A DNA stretch of 64,000 nt from Chitinophaga terrae (ex Kim and Jung 2007) (lineage in GTDB: Bacteria > Bacteroidota > Bacteroidia > Chitinophagales > Chitinophagaceae), in the NCBI RefSeq assembly GCF_900107795.1, contig NZ_FNRL01000001.1, forward strand, positions 182,544 through 246,543, in the 5' to 3' direction. Shown here one piece after another: positions 54,741 through 63,618 of the stretch. The notes below the pieces were generated by a model. That model was not told the origin of the DNA, did no database searches, and saw only the letters and a program-made list of their open reading frames with translations. Each line of letters opens with the position of its first letter. Position 1 is the stretch's first letter. The position numbers and the translations under genes are program-made.

Positions 54741-55880
54741 CTAACTGAGTATAGACCTGCTGATAACGATGCGCTGGATCTCAGAAGTTCCTTCGTATAT
54801 CTGCGTGATCTTGGCATCGCGCATCAGTCTTTCTACATGATATTCTTTCACATAACCATAACCACCGTGCACCTGTACAGCTTCTGTAGCTACCCACATA
54901 GCAGTTTCGGATGCGAACACTTTAGCCATAGAGCCGCTTAGAGTGTAATCGAGATGCTGGTCTTTTTCCCATGCGGCTTTGAGGCACAGCAACCTGGCTG
55001 CTTCGATCTTTGTGGCCATATCCGCCAGTTTGAACTGGATAGCCTGGTGCTGGGAGATCTCTTTACCGAATGCTTTTCTTTCTTTTGAATATTTCAATGC
55101 CAGTTCAAACGCGCCGCTGGCAATACCCAGGGCCTGGGAGGCAATACCGATACGGCCGCCGGCCAGGGTTTTCATGGCGAACTTGAAACCGAATCCATCT
55201 TCTCCAATCCTGTTTTCCTTTGGCACTTTAACATCCTGGAACATGACGCTATGCGTATCGCTGCCCCGGATGCCCAGTTTATTTTCTTTAGGCCCGATAG
55301 TGATGCCCGGAGTATCTTTTTCTATGATCAGTGCATTGATACCTTTGCTGCCTTTTTCAGGGTGCGTTTGAGCCATCACCAGGTAAACGCTGGCAGAACC
55401 TCCGTTAGTGATCCAGTTCTTGGTACCGTTCACCAGGTAGTGATCTCCTTTATCTTCTGCAATGGTACGCTGGCTGGTTGCATCAGACCCGGCTTCCGGC
55501 TCGCTGAGCATAAAAGCGCCGATGATCTGGCCGGATGCCAGCGGCACCAGGTATTTCTGCTTCTGTTCTTCTGTGCCGAAAGTTTCGAGCCCCCAGCATA
55601 CCAATGAATTGTTCACGCTCATTACCACGGAAGCAGATGCATCGACCTTGGATATTTCTTCCATTGCCAGTACATATGAAATGGTGTCCAGTCCGGCGCC
55701 ACCGTATTTGGGGCTAACCATCATCCCTAAAAAGCCTAATTCTCCCAGTTTTTTTATCTGTTCGGCTGGAAATTTCTGGTGTTCATCTCTTTCTATTACA
55801 CCAGGCAATAATTCATTGACCGCAAAATCCCTGGCCGCCTTTTGAATCATCAGATGCTCTTCCGTGAATTGAAAATCCAT
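54741..55880 (-). CDS. Acyl-CoA dehydrogenase (short-chain type)
   Basis: 379 residues, the usual length. It uses FAD to introduce a trans-2 double bond in acyl-CoA, passing electrons to electron-transfer flavoprotein. Family segments are MMVSPKYGGAGLDTISYVLAMEE (in pieces), GAFMLSEPEAGSDA, NGTKNWITNGG, KLGIRGSDTHSVMF, LAGGRIGIASQALGIA, ERKAFGKEISQHQ and AVQVHGGYGYVKEYHVERLMRD; the catalytic Glu is in IYEGTSEIQRIVI. Overall it resembles butyryl-CoA dehydrogenases. It may serve fatty-acid or branched amino-acid oxidation, which would feed propionyl-CoA products toward the mutase seen earlier in the window. Confidence 0.95.
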   Translation of the reverse strand: MDFQFTEEHLMIQKAARDFAVNELLPGVIERDEHQKFPAEQIKKLGELGFLGMMVSPKYGGAGLDTISYVLAMEEISKVDASASVVMSVNNSLVCWGLETFGTEEQKQKYLVPLASGQIIGAFMLSEPEAGSDATSQRTIAEDKGDHYLVNGTKNWITNGGSASVYLVMAQTHPEKGSKGINALIIEKDTPGITIGPKENKLGIRGSDTHSVMFQDVKVPKENRIGEDGFGFKFAMKTLAGGRIGIASQALGIASGAFELALKYSKERKAFGKEISQHQAIQFKLADMATKIEAARLLCLKAAWEKDQHLDYTLSGSMAKVFASETAMWVATEAVQVHGGYGYVKEYHVERLMRDAKITQIYEGTSEIQRIVISRSILS

Positions 55881-56115
55881 TGTTTTAGTTTTAGTGTATT
55901 TATCCCAAATTATTTATAAATCAGCATCTAAAAAAATGGCTGAATTAAAATTAGGCTTTGTCAACCAGAACAGGTAAAATATTGAACAAAACGCTATAAT
56001 TCCCCAACTGCATTGGATTTGATTTAGCGTTTACCATCAACTTTTACACCTGTATCCTTTTAGCTGCCTTGACCGTTCAGTAAAAAACCGGTAGCTTGCC
56101 AGTAATTCTGTCTTT

Positions 56116-57063
56116 ATGAAGAATATTAAAATCATTGAAGTAAAATCAGAAATTGGCGCCGGAACACGCGGCGCGAGTTTAGGAGTGGACGCCATCAAGA
56201 TCGCTGCACTGGATTTCATGAGCAACTTTTTTGTCCACTTCCCCACCGAAGCAATCGAAACGGAAAACAAACTGCTGTTCGAACCTATCGAATCTCCCTA
56301 CGCCAAAAGAATCAAGGGAACATTGACCATGTATGAAAGGATCAGCAAGAGTGTTTGTGAAACAGTAAAAACCAACTGGTTCCCGGTTGTATTGTCTGGC
56401 GATCACAGTACTGCCGGCGCTACGATTGCCGGGCTTAAAATGGCCCATCCCAAAGCGAAACTGGGCGTGATCTGGATAGACGCGCATGCCGACCTGCACA
56501 CCCCTTACACCACTCCTTCCGGCAATATGCACGGGATGCCGCTGGCTACCGCCATCGCGGAAGACAATATGGATTGCAAGGTGCATGAAATAGACGAAAA
56601 CACGGCTAAATCATGGAATGCGCTTAAGAACATCGGCAAGATATCTCCCAAAGTTCTGCCGGAAGATATTGTATTTATCTCCCTGCGGGATTTTGAAAAA
56701 GAGGAAGACCATCTCATTAAAAAATACGGGATGAAGGTGATTACTACCAACGAGGTACGCAGAAAAGGCCCGGAAGCTATTTCCAGGTCGGTTTTCCGTT
56801 ACCTGAGCGACTGCGATTACATCTATGTCTCGTTTGATGTTGACAGTCTCGACGCCTCTATTTCCCGCGGTACCGGTACCCCGGTGAGCAATGGGTTAAG
56901 AGAAAGGGAAGCTGAAGACCTGATCGCCAAATTTATGCAGCACAGGAAGATCTGCTGCTTCGAGATCACGGAAGTGAACCCGACGCTGGACAGGGAAAAC
57001 CTCATGGCCGAAATAGCCTTCAACATCCTGCAGCGCAGCGTGAATATGCTGATGATGAACTAA
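56116..57063 (+). CDS. Arginase family protein (probable arginase)
   Basis: 315 residues, ureohydrolase fold with a two-manganese site. Metal motifs are SGDHSTAGA (His near residue 98), WIDAHADLHT (near 121) and YVSFDVDSLDAS (near 238). SGNMHGMPLA and GTGTPVSNGLRERE are the loops that in arginases hold the amino-acid part of the substrate, so arginase is preferred over agmatinase or formimidoylglutamase. It converts arginine to ornithine and urea. It is a single gene preceded by a 235 bp gap in which I see no other structure. Confidence 0.88.
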   Translation: MKNIKIIEVKSEIGAGTRGASLGVDAIKIAALDFMSNFFVHFPTEAIETENKLLFEPIESPYAKRIKGTLTMYERISKSVCETVKTNWFPVVLSGDHSTAGATIAGLKMAHPKAKLGVIWIDAHADLHTPYTTPSGNMHGMPLATAIAEDNMDCKVHEIDENTAKSWNALKNIGKISPKVLPEDIVFISLRDFEKEEDHLIKKYGMKVITTNEVRRKGPEAISRSVFRYLSDCDYIYVSFDVDSLDASISRGTGTPVSNGLREREAEDLIAKFMQHRKICCFEITEVNPTLDRENLMAEIAFNILQRSVNMLMMN

Positions 57064-57066
57064 TAA

Positions 57067-58149
57067 CTATAAACGGAAGTAAGCGATCAGCCACCCGGTT
57101 ACTTCACTGTAACTCCGGATACCTTTGTCTTGTTTGTTGGCTTTCAGGTAACGGTCGTATAAGAAGGTCGAGTATTCGTCCACCTTGCCGGTATAAGGTT
57201 CGTAAAAGCTGATCATGGCCTTATAATCCGCTTTTACGCCGGGCAACGCCTTGTTCCAGATCTCCTTTGCCAGCGTGGTATCCCTGAAACTGAGCTGCCT
57301 GACGCTGTACAGGAACATATCGAATTGGGCGGAATAACGGAAACGGGCATCCGAAATGCTGGTAGCCGCCAGGTAGCCTACAAAGTTAGCCTCTTCTTCC
57401 GGCGCATAACCCAGTTGATGGGCCATTTCATGACAGGTAATAAAAGGATGCAGCACAGGAGGTACTGTGAGGTTCACCTGGGCCTCGTTGGTGAAAGGGT
57501 TAAGATATCCTGTAACCCCTGTATAGTTCAACAGTTTGCCGTAAACAGCCTTCTTTACACTCGGCGCTTTATATTTTAATGCGGACCAGGAGCCGGCGGC
57601 GGCATCATAAGCGCCTATGGCCCGTTTGAACAGGGTATTGCTGTCGGGGTCTGGCCCCAGTACCCGCAGGCTATCGCCTGTCCGGAGCTTTTCTTTATTT
57701 ACCAGTTGAACAAGTGTATCAGAAAGATGGTAGATTTGCTGCGTGTTGTAAGAAGTTGTTGCAAGGCCTACATCTTTTGCCAGGGAATCGCGATCATAGT
57801 TGAAACCCCAGAGAACCAGGAATGCCAGGTAAGCTCTCAGCAGGAAGTGAATAGCTCTTAACAGTATTTTTCCGATATCCGCCCAGGCAAAGGTTATTAG
57901 TTTATAACATACTTTTAACACATAAACTATACCTGTAATAATCCACACTGTATATATTACATCGCCAATGCTAAATGGAACTATACCTGTTATTTGCCTG
58001 AAAACCAGACTGCTCCAGTCATACCACCTATGGAAGTAGAAATTTCTGAATTGGTCACTCCAGGAGAATAAACCTTTTAACAACAGTATAGCCGCAAGTG
58101 TTAGTACAATACGGACGATTTTCTTTTTAATCCAGACCTTTGTCTCCAT
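57067..58149 (-). CDS. DUF3810 family membrane metallopeptidase-like protein
   Basis: 360 residues from ATG 58149 (METKVWIKKKIVRIV); the frame extends to 58203 but overlaps the divergent gene. Three hydrophobic segments lie in the first 130 residues (about 10-27, 55-78, 98-118). The soluble part carries ITCHEMAHQLGYAPEEEANFVGYLA near residue 245, read in pieces: an HEMAH zinc motif followed by a conserved Glu-rich helix, as in peptidases anchored to the membrane. The family function is not established. The start codon is only 14 bases from the start of the divergent fructosamine kinase gene. Confidence 0.85.
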   Translation of the reverse strand: METKVWIKKKIVRIVLTLAAILLLKGLFSWSDQFRNFYFHRWYDWSSLVFRQITGIVPFSIGDVIYTVWIITGIVYVLKVCYKLITFAWADIGKILLRAIHFLLRAYLAFLVLWGFNYDRDSLAKDVGLATTSYNTQQIYHLSDTLVQLVNKEKLRTGDSLRVLGPDPDSNTLFKRAIGAYDAAAGSWSALKYKAPSVKKAVYGKLLNYTGVTGYLNPFTNEAQVNLTVPPVLHPFITCHEMAHQLGYAPEEEANFVGYLAATSISDARFRYSAQFDMFLYSVRQLSFRDTTLAKEIWNKALPGVKADYKAMISFYEPYTGKVDEYSTFLYDRYLKANKQDKGIRSYSEVTGWLIAYFRL

Positions 58150-58163
58150 ATAATGTGGCGAAC

Positions 58164-59042
58164 ATGATAGATGAAACTCTACTAAAACAACTAAGTACGG
58201 CAATTTCCGAACAACTGAACGTAAAAATACTGATTAATGAAGCAAAAAGCATTCATGGAGGGGATATCAACCAGGCGTACAGGATAGATACGAATGAAGG
58301 ATATTTTTTCCTGAAGATGAATGATGCTGAAAAGTACCCCGATATGTTCAGGCAGGAGCTTGCAGGCCTGCAGGCCCTGCATAATGCCAACGCTTTACCG
58401 GTGCCCAAACCGCTGGCATACGGAAAGGTTGGAAGCCGGTCGTACCTGTTGCTGGAGTTCATCACCAAAGGGCAGACAGTGGCTGATTTCTGGGATAACT
58501 TCGCTTTGCTGCTGGCCAGGCAGCACCGGGTTACGCAGCCGCATTTCGGGTTTAACACGCCTAATTACCTGGGCACCTTAAAACAATACAATACCCCTTA
58601 CAGCAACTGGCCGGTGTTCTATGCTTTCAACCGGCTGCTGCCGCTTATCAGGATGGCGTATGACCAGCAGATCGTGGATAAAGGAATGGTGAACCAGGTA
58701 GAATCATTATGCAAACAATTGCCCCGGTTATTCCCGGCGGAACCGCCGGCTTTGCTGCATGGCGATCTATGGTCGGGCAATTTTATGGTAGGCAGCAACG
58801 GGAGGGCCTGTGTGTTTGATCCGGCGGTTTATTACGGGCACAGGGAAATGGACCTGGCGATGACAAGGTTATTTGGCGGATTTGATACCCGTTTTTACTA
58901 TGCCTACCAGGCCGTTTACCCACTGCAACCGGGATGGCAGCAGCGGATAGGGGTCTGCCAGTTATATCCGTTACTGGTGCATTTAATACTGTTCGGAGGA
59001 AATTACTATAACAGTATCAGGGAAGTATTACAGGCTTACTGA
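58164..59042 (+). CDS. Fructosamine kinase family protein
   Basis: 292 residues from ATG 58164; a TTG at 58140 would lie inside the divergent gene. FN3K fold: GGDINQAYRIDTNEGYFFLK (nucleotide loop and Lys), EYLAGLQAL-like helix EQELAG, YLLLEFITKG (hinge), LLHGDLWSGNFMVG (catalytic loop with Asp) and CVFDPAVYYGHREMDLAMTRLFGGF (metal-binding Asp). It phosphorylates sugar-amine adducts on glycated proteins or small molecules, starting deglycation. Its last 7 bases overlap the convergent hybrid kinase gene. Confidence 0.92.
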   Translation: MIDETLLKQLSTAISEQLNVKILINEAKSIHGGDINQAYRIDTNEGYFFLKMNDAEKYPDMFRQELAGLQALHNANALPVPKPLAYGKVGSRSYLLLEFITKGQTVADFWDNFALLLARQHRVTQPHFGFNTPNYLGTLKQYNTPYSNWPVFYAFNRLLPLIRMAYDQQIVDKGMVNQVESLCKQLPRLFPAEPPALLHGDLWSGNFMVGSNGRACVFDPAVYYGHREMDLAMTRLFGGFDTRFYYAYQAVYPLQPGWQQRIGVCQLYPLLVHLILFGGNYYNSIREVLQAY

Positions 59043-61462
59043 TTCTCGTCCTGCGTTGCTATAAAATCCTGCATCCTGGCATATTGTTCTTCGATGAGGG
59101 GATAGAACTTATCGACGTCCGACCTTACATCTTTAAACAGCTGTACCACTTCTTCTTCGTTTGGCTGCGGGTTGCTCCTGAAAATATTTTCCAGTTCCTG
59201 CATTTTGGCGCTGATCCATGTCAGGCCTACCATAGCGAAGTTAGGTTTCAGTTTATGCACCTGGAACTTCATCAGGTTCCAGTCTTTGTTTTCCAGCACA
59301 ACGCTCAGTTTATCCAGTTCTTCCCTGATTGTGCGGATAAAAATTTCAAATAGGTCGGCGGCATAGGAGATATTGTTCTCATAGAGATCTGTGAGATATT
59401 TGACATCTAAATCTTCGCTAAACTCAAATCCGCTAATGTTCTGCACTTCTTCCATTATAAGTTCTGTTTCGTCTTCGTTGAGATATTTATTAAAAATCTG
59501 CAGCAGCTGGTCCGGCGTATAAGGTTTCGTAAGGATATCTGTTATTCCTGCCATTCTTGCCATGGTTGCAGTACTTTCCATTGCTACAGCGGTAGTGGCG
59601 ATCACGGGGGTAGCCACGTTAGGTTTGTTTTCATCGGCCCTGATATGCTGCGCTAATTCCAGGCCGTTCATGCCAGGTATCCGGATATCCATCAGAATAA
59701 GGTCGTATTGTTTGGACTCCAGGAACCAGGAGGCATCGGGCCCGTTAGTGGCCAGCTGGTAATATATCTTATACTTTTCCAGCAGGCTCATTATATAGCG
59801 GAGGTTCATAGGGTTATCTTCTACTACCAGTACCCTGGCGCCTTCGAAGGATCTCTGAACCTGTTTCCTGCTTTTTGCCGCAGCATTTACCACCAGCGGT
59901 TTACGGCTATCCATAAACGGGATGGTAAAGCTGAAACAGGTGTTAAAACCAGGCATTTCTTCCACGCTGATCTCGCCTCCCTGGAAATTGACAAGTTGTT
60001 TGGCGATGGCCAGGCCAAGGCCTGATCCGCCATACTGTTCCCTGATCTCCTCCTCTGCCTGCTTATAGTCCTGGAATATCAGTTCCAGTTTCTCTTTTTT
60101 GATACCGATCCCGGTATCGCATATGCGGAACCGTATCCATATTTTATTTTCCTGCCAGTTTTCTACAGTTGCTTTAATAGCAATTTCACCTTCGTGAGTG
60201 AATTTCTCTGCATTACCTAACAAATTGATTAATATTTGGTTTAAAAGCATATCGTCGCCGATCAGCCAGGTGTTCAGCGCGGCTTCCAGTTCGGCGGTAA
60301 CGGTAACGGGCCGGCTTCCTACTTTCAGTTCGAAGGTTTGGCGGAGGGACTGGATCAGTTCCCTGAGATTGAATTCGCGTTGATTGACGCGGATTTCGCC
60401 GGCTTCAATACGTGAAATATCGAGAATATCACTGACTATACCCAGCAGTATGTTGGAGGCATGTTTGAGGATCCTGACATATTCGGTTTGCCGGGGGTCC
60501 AGGTTTGTTTCTTCCAGGAGGTGCGACATCCCGATGATGGCGTTTAGCGGGGTCCTGATCTCGTGGCTCATACCGGCGAGGAACTCCTTTTGCGCCTGTT
60601 GGGCTTCTTCGGCCTGGCGGCGGGCAGTTTCCAGTTCTTCCTGCAGTTTTTTCTGGCTGGTGATATCCATGTGGATACCTGCGCCGCCGATCACGTTGCC
60701 GGCGTTGTCGTACAGGTTGGTGGAACTGGCCAGTATCCAGCGGGGAGTACCGTCTTTGAGGCGGATCTCCATATCGTAGACCAGCGGAACTTTGTCGTCC
60801 ATCCGCTTTTTGCGGAGAGCGCGGGCATAGGCGCGGTTGTTTTCAGGTACGAAGAGGTCTGTGATATTTTTGCCTAGGAGTTCTTTTTCCGAGTAACCGG
60901 AAAGGCGGCAGAAGCTTTCGTAAACGCGGGTAATGTTCCCGTCAATGTCGGTTTCGCACATGGCGGCGTTAAGGTTGTTCAGGATAACCCTGAATTTTTC
61001 CTCGTTCCGTTTGATCTCTGCCTGAATATGATGGCGCCGGGTAACGTTAATTGCCTGCCAGATGGCGCCCCTGAATGCTTCTCCGTGTACCAGGGGGAGA
61101 TGGGTTATTTCCCAGATCTCGCCGTTCCGGAAAGGGACTTCCCAGCCGAACCAGGGTTTCTTCTCATTTTTGAAGGTCATCATCTGTTCCGCGATATTGA
61201 CGGAGGGGTCGACCATTGGTTCAAAGAAGCTGATAAGTTGGGAGAAGGAAAGGTTAAGCGGGCTCTGGCCTTCCATATATTGGAGGAAAATATCGTTAAC
61301 CCAGGTACATTGATAGTTTTCATCGGTGACGAGGAGACCGGCTATTGAGCTGTTCAGCCAGGCGGTTATGGGCAATGAGAAAATGTCCTGGTTGCCAGGA
61401 GGTGGCATACCGGTACCTTCATTATTGGCATTAGTTCCATTTTTTTCTACGGTTTTCATCAT
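59036..61462 (-). CDS. Hybrid sensor histidine kinase with PAS, receiver and HPt domains
   Basis: 808 residues, no membrane segment, so cytoplasmic. Order: Gly/Asn-rich start (1-25); PAS-like domain (about 30-130); PAS/PAC (about 150-270, FRVILNNLNAAMCETDIDG, WILASSTNLYDNAGNVIGG); HisKA with AGMSHEIRTPLNAI (His near 300); ATPase domain (LINLLGNAEKFTHEG, YGGSGLGLAIAKQLV); receiver (LILMDIRIPGMNG, Asp near 591); and a C-terminal HPt domain with FQVHKLKPNF (His near 735). Multi-step phosphorelay from its own receiver to the HPt is expected; the final response regulator is not encoded nearby. The gene is monocistronic. Confidence 0.93.
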   Translation of the reverse strand: MMKTVEKNGTNANNEGTGMPPPGNQDIFSLPITAWLNSSIAGLLVTDENYQCTWVNDIFLQYMEGQSPLNLSFSQLISFFEPMVDPSVNIAEQMMTFKNEKKPWFGWEVPFRNGEIWEITHLPLVHGEAFRGAIWQAINVTRRHHIQAEIKRNEEKFRVILNNLNAAMCETDIDGNITRVYESFCRLSGYSEKELLGKNITDLFVPENNRAYARALRKKRMDDKVPLVYDMEIRLKDGTPRWILASSTNLYDNAGNVIGGAGIHMDITSQKKLQEELETARRQAEEAQQAQKEFLAGMSHEIRTPLNAIIGMSHLLEETNLDPRQTEYVRILKHASNILLGIVSDILDISRIEAGEIRVNQREFNLRELIQSLRQTFELKVGSRPVTVTAELEAALNTWLIGDDMLLNQILINLLGNAEKFTHEGEIAIKATVENWQENKIWIRFRICDTGIGIKKEKLELIFQDYKQAEEEIREQYGGSGLGLAIAKQLVNFQGGEISVEEMPGFNTCFSFTIPFMDSRKPLVVNAAAKSRKQVQRSFEGARVLVVEDNPMNLRYIMSLLEKYKIYYQLATNGPDASWFLESKQYDLILMDIRIPGMNGLELAQHIRADENKPNVATPVIATTAVAMESTATMARMAGITDILTKPYTPDQLLQIFNKYLNEDETELIMEEVQNISGFEFSEDLDVKYLTDLYENNISYAADLFEIFIRTIREELDKLSVVLENKDWNLMKFQVHKLKPNFAMVGLTWISAKMQELENIFRSNPQPNEEEVVQLFKDVRSDVDKFYPLIEEQYARMQDFIATQDENQ

Positions 61463-61503
61463 CTAAGATGGACTGGGGGTAAGGGTTTTTCAATGCGATT
61501 GCG

Positions 61504-61534
61504 TTGTGAAAACGGGCGAAAATGATTACCTTTG
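61504..61534 (+). promoter_or_regulatory. Predicted upstream promoter before the DUF177 operon
   Basis: TTG (61504-61506), 20 bases, then TACCTTTG (61527-61534), an exact -7 match. It lies 157 bases before the DUF177 ATG and upstream of a second promoter, so it may be the distal of two tandem promoters; the leader between them has no clear coding or RNA fold. Confidence 0.45.
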
Positions 61535-61633
61535 CGGTTCACACCTGTTGGTCACAGCACTAATATGGCTGATATTTTACGATATAAATATATATATAAA
61601 TAAGATATCAATAGTGAACAAATTTACTAAATT

Positions 61634-61663
61634 TTTGCAATTGCAAATATTTAATTACCTTTG
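61634..61663 (+). promoter_or_regulatory. Predicted main promoter of the DUF177-rpmF-plsX operon
   Basis: TTTG (61634-61637), an 18-base spacer and TACCTTTG (61656-61663), the best Bacteroidota-type promoter in the window, 27 bases before the DUF177 ATG. Confidence 0.65.
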
Positions 61664-61690
61664 CATCCCTCTAAAAGTGAGGATATTAAT

Positions 61691-62233
61691 ATGAAACAAC
61701 TCCGCGAATTTGATATTGCCTTTGTTGGGTTAAAGCCAGGAGAGCATTCATTTCAGTATGAAATCGGAGACAGTTTCTTTGAGAACTTTGAAGAGCCAAA
61801 GGATTTCAGCAATTGTTCGGCGACGGTTCATCTGACGTTGGATAAGAAGAGTAACTTCTTTTTGTTGAAATTCGCCATAGGTGGCAAGGTAACTGTAACC
61901 TGCGACCGTTGTGGGGAGCCATTTGAGATGCAGTTGTGGGATGATTTCAACCAGATAATAAAACTGGTAGACAACCCGGAAGAGATGAGTGAAAGTGAGG
62001 AGGATCCGGATGTTGCATATATCTCTAAGACAGAGAGCCATTTGAATGTCGCGGAACTGATATATGAATTTATTCATTTGAGTATTCCAATGCAGCGCAT
62101 TCACCCGGATAAGGCTCCTGGTCAAAGCGGTTGTAATCCGAAGGTATTAGAAATGCTGGCTCAGATGAATCAGCAGGCAAAAGAAAACGATAACCCAATC
62201 TGGAAAGGGTTGGATAAATTTAAGGACAATTAA
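61691..62233 (+). CDS. DUF177 (YceD-like) protein
   Basis: 180 residues from ATG 61691 (MKQLREFDIAFVGLKPG). A TTG at 61661 lies in the promoter and is rejected. The family signature is present: FALK-type strand then VTVTCDRCGEPFEMQLWDD (two conserved cysteines, one pair only) and a C-terminal HPDKAPGQSGCNPKVLEML. The partner genes rpmF and plsX follow in the order found in most bacteria. In E. coli and chloroplasts homologues affect 23S rRNA maturation; the exact role here is unknown. Confidence 0.9.
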   Translation: MKQLREFDIAFVGLKPGEHSFQYEIGDSFFENFEEPKDFSNCSATVHLTLDKKSNFFLLKFAIGGKVTVTCDRCGEPFEMQLWDDFNQIIKLVDNPEEMSESEEDPDVAYISKTESHLNVAELIYEFIHLSIPMQRIHPDKAPGQSGCNPKVLEMLAQMNQQAKENDNPIWKGLDKFKDN

Positions 62234-62245
62234 AAATTAAATAAA

Positions 62246-62440
62246 ATGCCAAATCCTAAACGCAGACATTCTCAGCAAAGATCAGCAAAGAGAAGAACGC
62301 ATTATAAGGCGGTAGCGGATACATTAAGCACAGATAGCGCAACCGGTGAAGTGCATCTGAGACACCGTGCTCATTGGGTAGAAAATAAACTGTACTACAG
62401 AGGTAAAGTAGTGTTGGAAAAACAGAGCGCTGCTAAATAA
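62246..62440 (+). CDS. rpmF: 50S ribosomal protein L32
   Basis: 64 residues with the family start MPNPKRRHSQQRSAKRRTHY and the C-terminal RGKVVL. The zinc-binding cysteines that many L32 proteins carry in the second half (CxxC pairs) are absent: HLRHRAHWVENKLYYRG has none. This is the cysteine-free form. It begins 12 bases after DUF177 and ends 48 bases before plsX. Confidence 0.96.
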   Translation: MPNPKRRHSQQRSAKRRTHYKAVADTLSTDSATGEVHLRHRAHWVENKLYYRGKVVLEKQSAAK

Positions 62441-62488
62441 TAAATTTTACTAATTTTACCCGAGCTAACAAGAACAAACTTGAGTTAC

Positions 62489-63436
62489 ATGAGAATCGGG
62501 CTTGATATGATGGGCGGCGATTTCGCTCCCACAGAAGCAGTAAAAGGAGTAAAATTATTTTTAGACACTGTTGCATCTGATGTGCATTTGGTACTAATCG
62601 GAGATGAAGCACAGCTTACTCCCTTATTATCAGTTGCACAATTGGACCAATCAAGATATTCAGTTGTTCATTCATCCCAGGTAATCGGGATGAATGAACA
62701 CCCTACCAAGGCACTGAAGGAAAAGCCACAATCTTCCATCTCCATTGGCTTTCATTTACTTAAGAACGAACAAATTGATGCTTTCATCAGCGCCGGTAAT
62801 ACCGGAGCCATGATGGTAGGCACTTTTTATTCTATTAAGGCAATAGAAGGAGTGCAACGTCCTACAATCTCTACTCTCGTACCCCGTGAAAACGGCGGAT
62901 ACGGCCTTTTACTCGATGTAGGTATCAATGCCGACTGCAAACCAGAAAATCTGTCACAATTTGCTATTTTAGGTTCCCTATATTCTAAACACATTCTGAA
63001 TATCGACAATCCCAGGGTTGGTTTGTTAAATATCGGTGAAGAAGAAGGTAAAGGCAACCTGCTGGCAATGGCTACTTACCCTTTACTCAAAGAAAACAAA
63101 CAAGTCAATTTTATCGGCAACATCGAAGGTAGAGACATCTTTACCGACAAAGCCGATGTAATTGTTTGTGAAGGTTTTACAGGTAACGTGGTACTCAAAA
63201 TGGCCGAATCGTTCCATGAAGTAGCGGTAAGACGCAATATTCAGGACGAATACCTGGATAAATTCAATTTCGAAGCATACGGCGGTACTCCCGTCTTAGG
63301 CGTTTCCAAACCAGTGATCATTGGTCACGGTATCTCACAGGGACTCGCCTTCAAAAACATGATCCAACTAGCGAAGCAGATCAACGAAAGCAAACTACTG
63401 GAAAAAATTAAAGAAAGCTTCACACAGAGCGTGTAG
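62489..63436 (+). CDS. plsX: Phosphate acyltransferase PlsX
   Basis: 315 residues from ATG 62489 (MRIGLDMMGGDFAP); a TTG at 62480 would add three residues. It converts acyl-ACP to acyl-phosphate, the first step of phospholipid synthesis via PlsY. Conserved stretches are GLDMMGGDFAPTEAVKG, ISAGNTGAMMVG, RPTISTLVP, NIGEEEGKGN, FIGNIEGRDIF, DVIVCEGFTGNVVLKMAE and GVSKPVIIGHGISQG. The downstream fabH usually found after plsX is not present; instead palindromic repeat copy 6 follows its TAG stop by two bases. Confidence 0.96.
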   Translation: MRIGLDMMGGDFAPTEAVKGVKLFLDTVASDVHLVLIGDEAQLTPLLSVAQLDQSRYSVVHSSQVIGMNEHPTKALKEKPQSSISIGFHLLKNEQIDAFISAGNTGAMMVGTFYSIKAIEGVQRPTISTLVPRENGGYGLLLDVGINADCKPENLSQFAILGSLYSKHILNIDNPRVGLLNIGEEEGKGNLLAMATYPLLKENKQVNFIGNIEGRDIFTDKADVIVCEGFTGNVVLKMAESFHEVAVRRNIQDEYLDKFNFEAYGGTPVLGVSKPVIIGHGISQGLAFKNMIQLAKQINESKLLEKIKESFTQSV

Positions 63437-63438
63437 TT

Positions 63439-63615
63439 GTTTCCCGCAAAGAAGCAAAGGAGCAAAGAAGCATAAGATATTGTTTTAAGGAAAAAAGAAA
63501 GCAAAGGAGTTAAAGATTGTGTTATATAACGTAATCTTTAACTCCTTTGCTTTTTAAATTTCGCTTCAGTCAAATTTCTTATGCTTCTTTGCTCCTTTGC
63601 TTCTTTGCGGGAAAC
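63439..63615. repeat. Giant palindromic repeat, copy 6
   Basis: Perfect 39 bp arms at 63439-63477 and 63577-63615 (GTTTCCCGCAAAG ... GCATAAGA). The symmetry continues outward through TTG/CAA toward the stop codons of both neighbours, which read TAG on each strand. The inner stem pairs AGCAAAGGAGTTAAAGATT with its complement around GTTATATAAC. The right arm carries GACTGAAGCGAAATTT, the left GTTTTAAGGAAAAAAG. It fills the 182 bp between convergent plsX and the partial histidine kinase gene. Confidence 0.93.
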
Positions 63616-63618
63616 AAC

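Noticed and set aside
54650..54817. N-terminal extension of yggS to 54817
   Set aside because: It overlaps the end of the acyl-CoA dehydrogenase gene and contains residues unlike the family; ATG 54649 gives the standard start.
61506..61694. 62-codon plus-strand frame before DUF177
   Set aside because: It spans both predicted promoters, is AT-rich and hydrophobic by composition, and resembles no protein I know.
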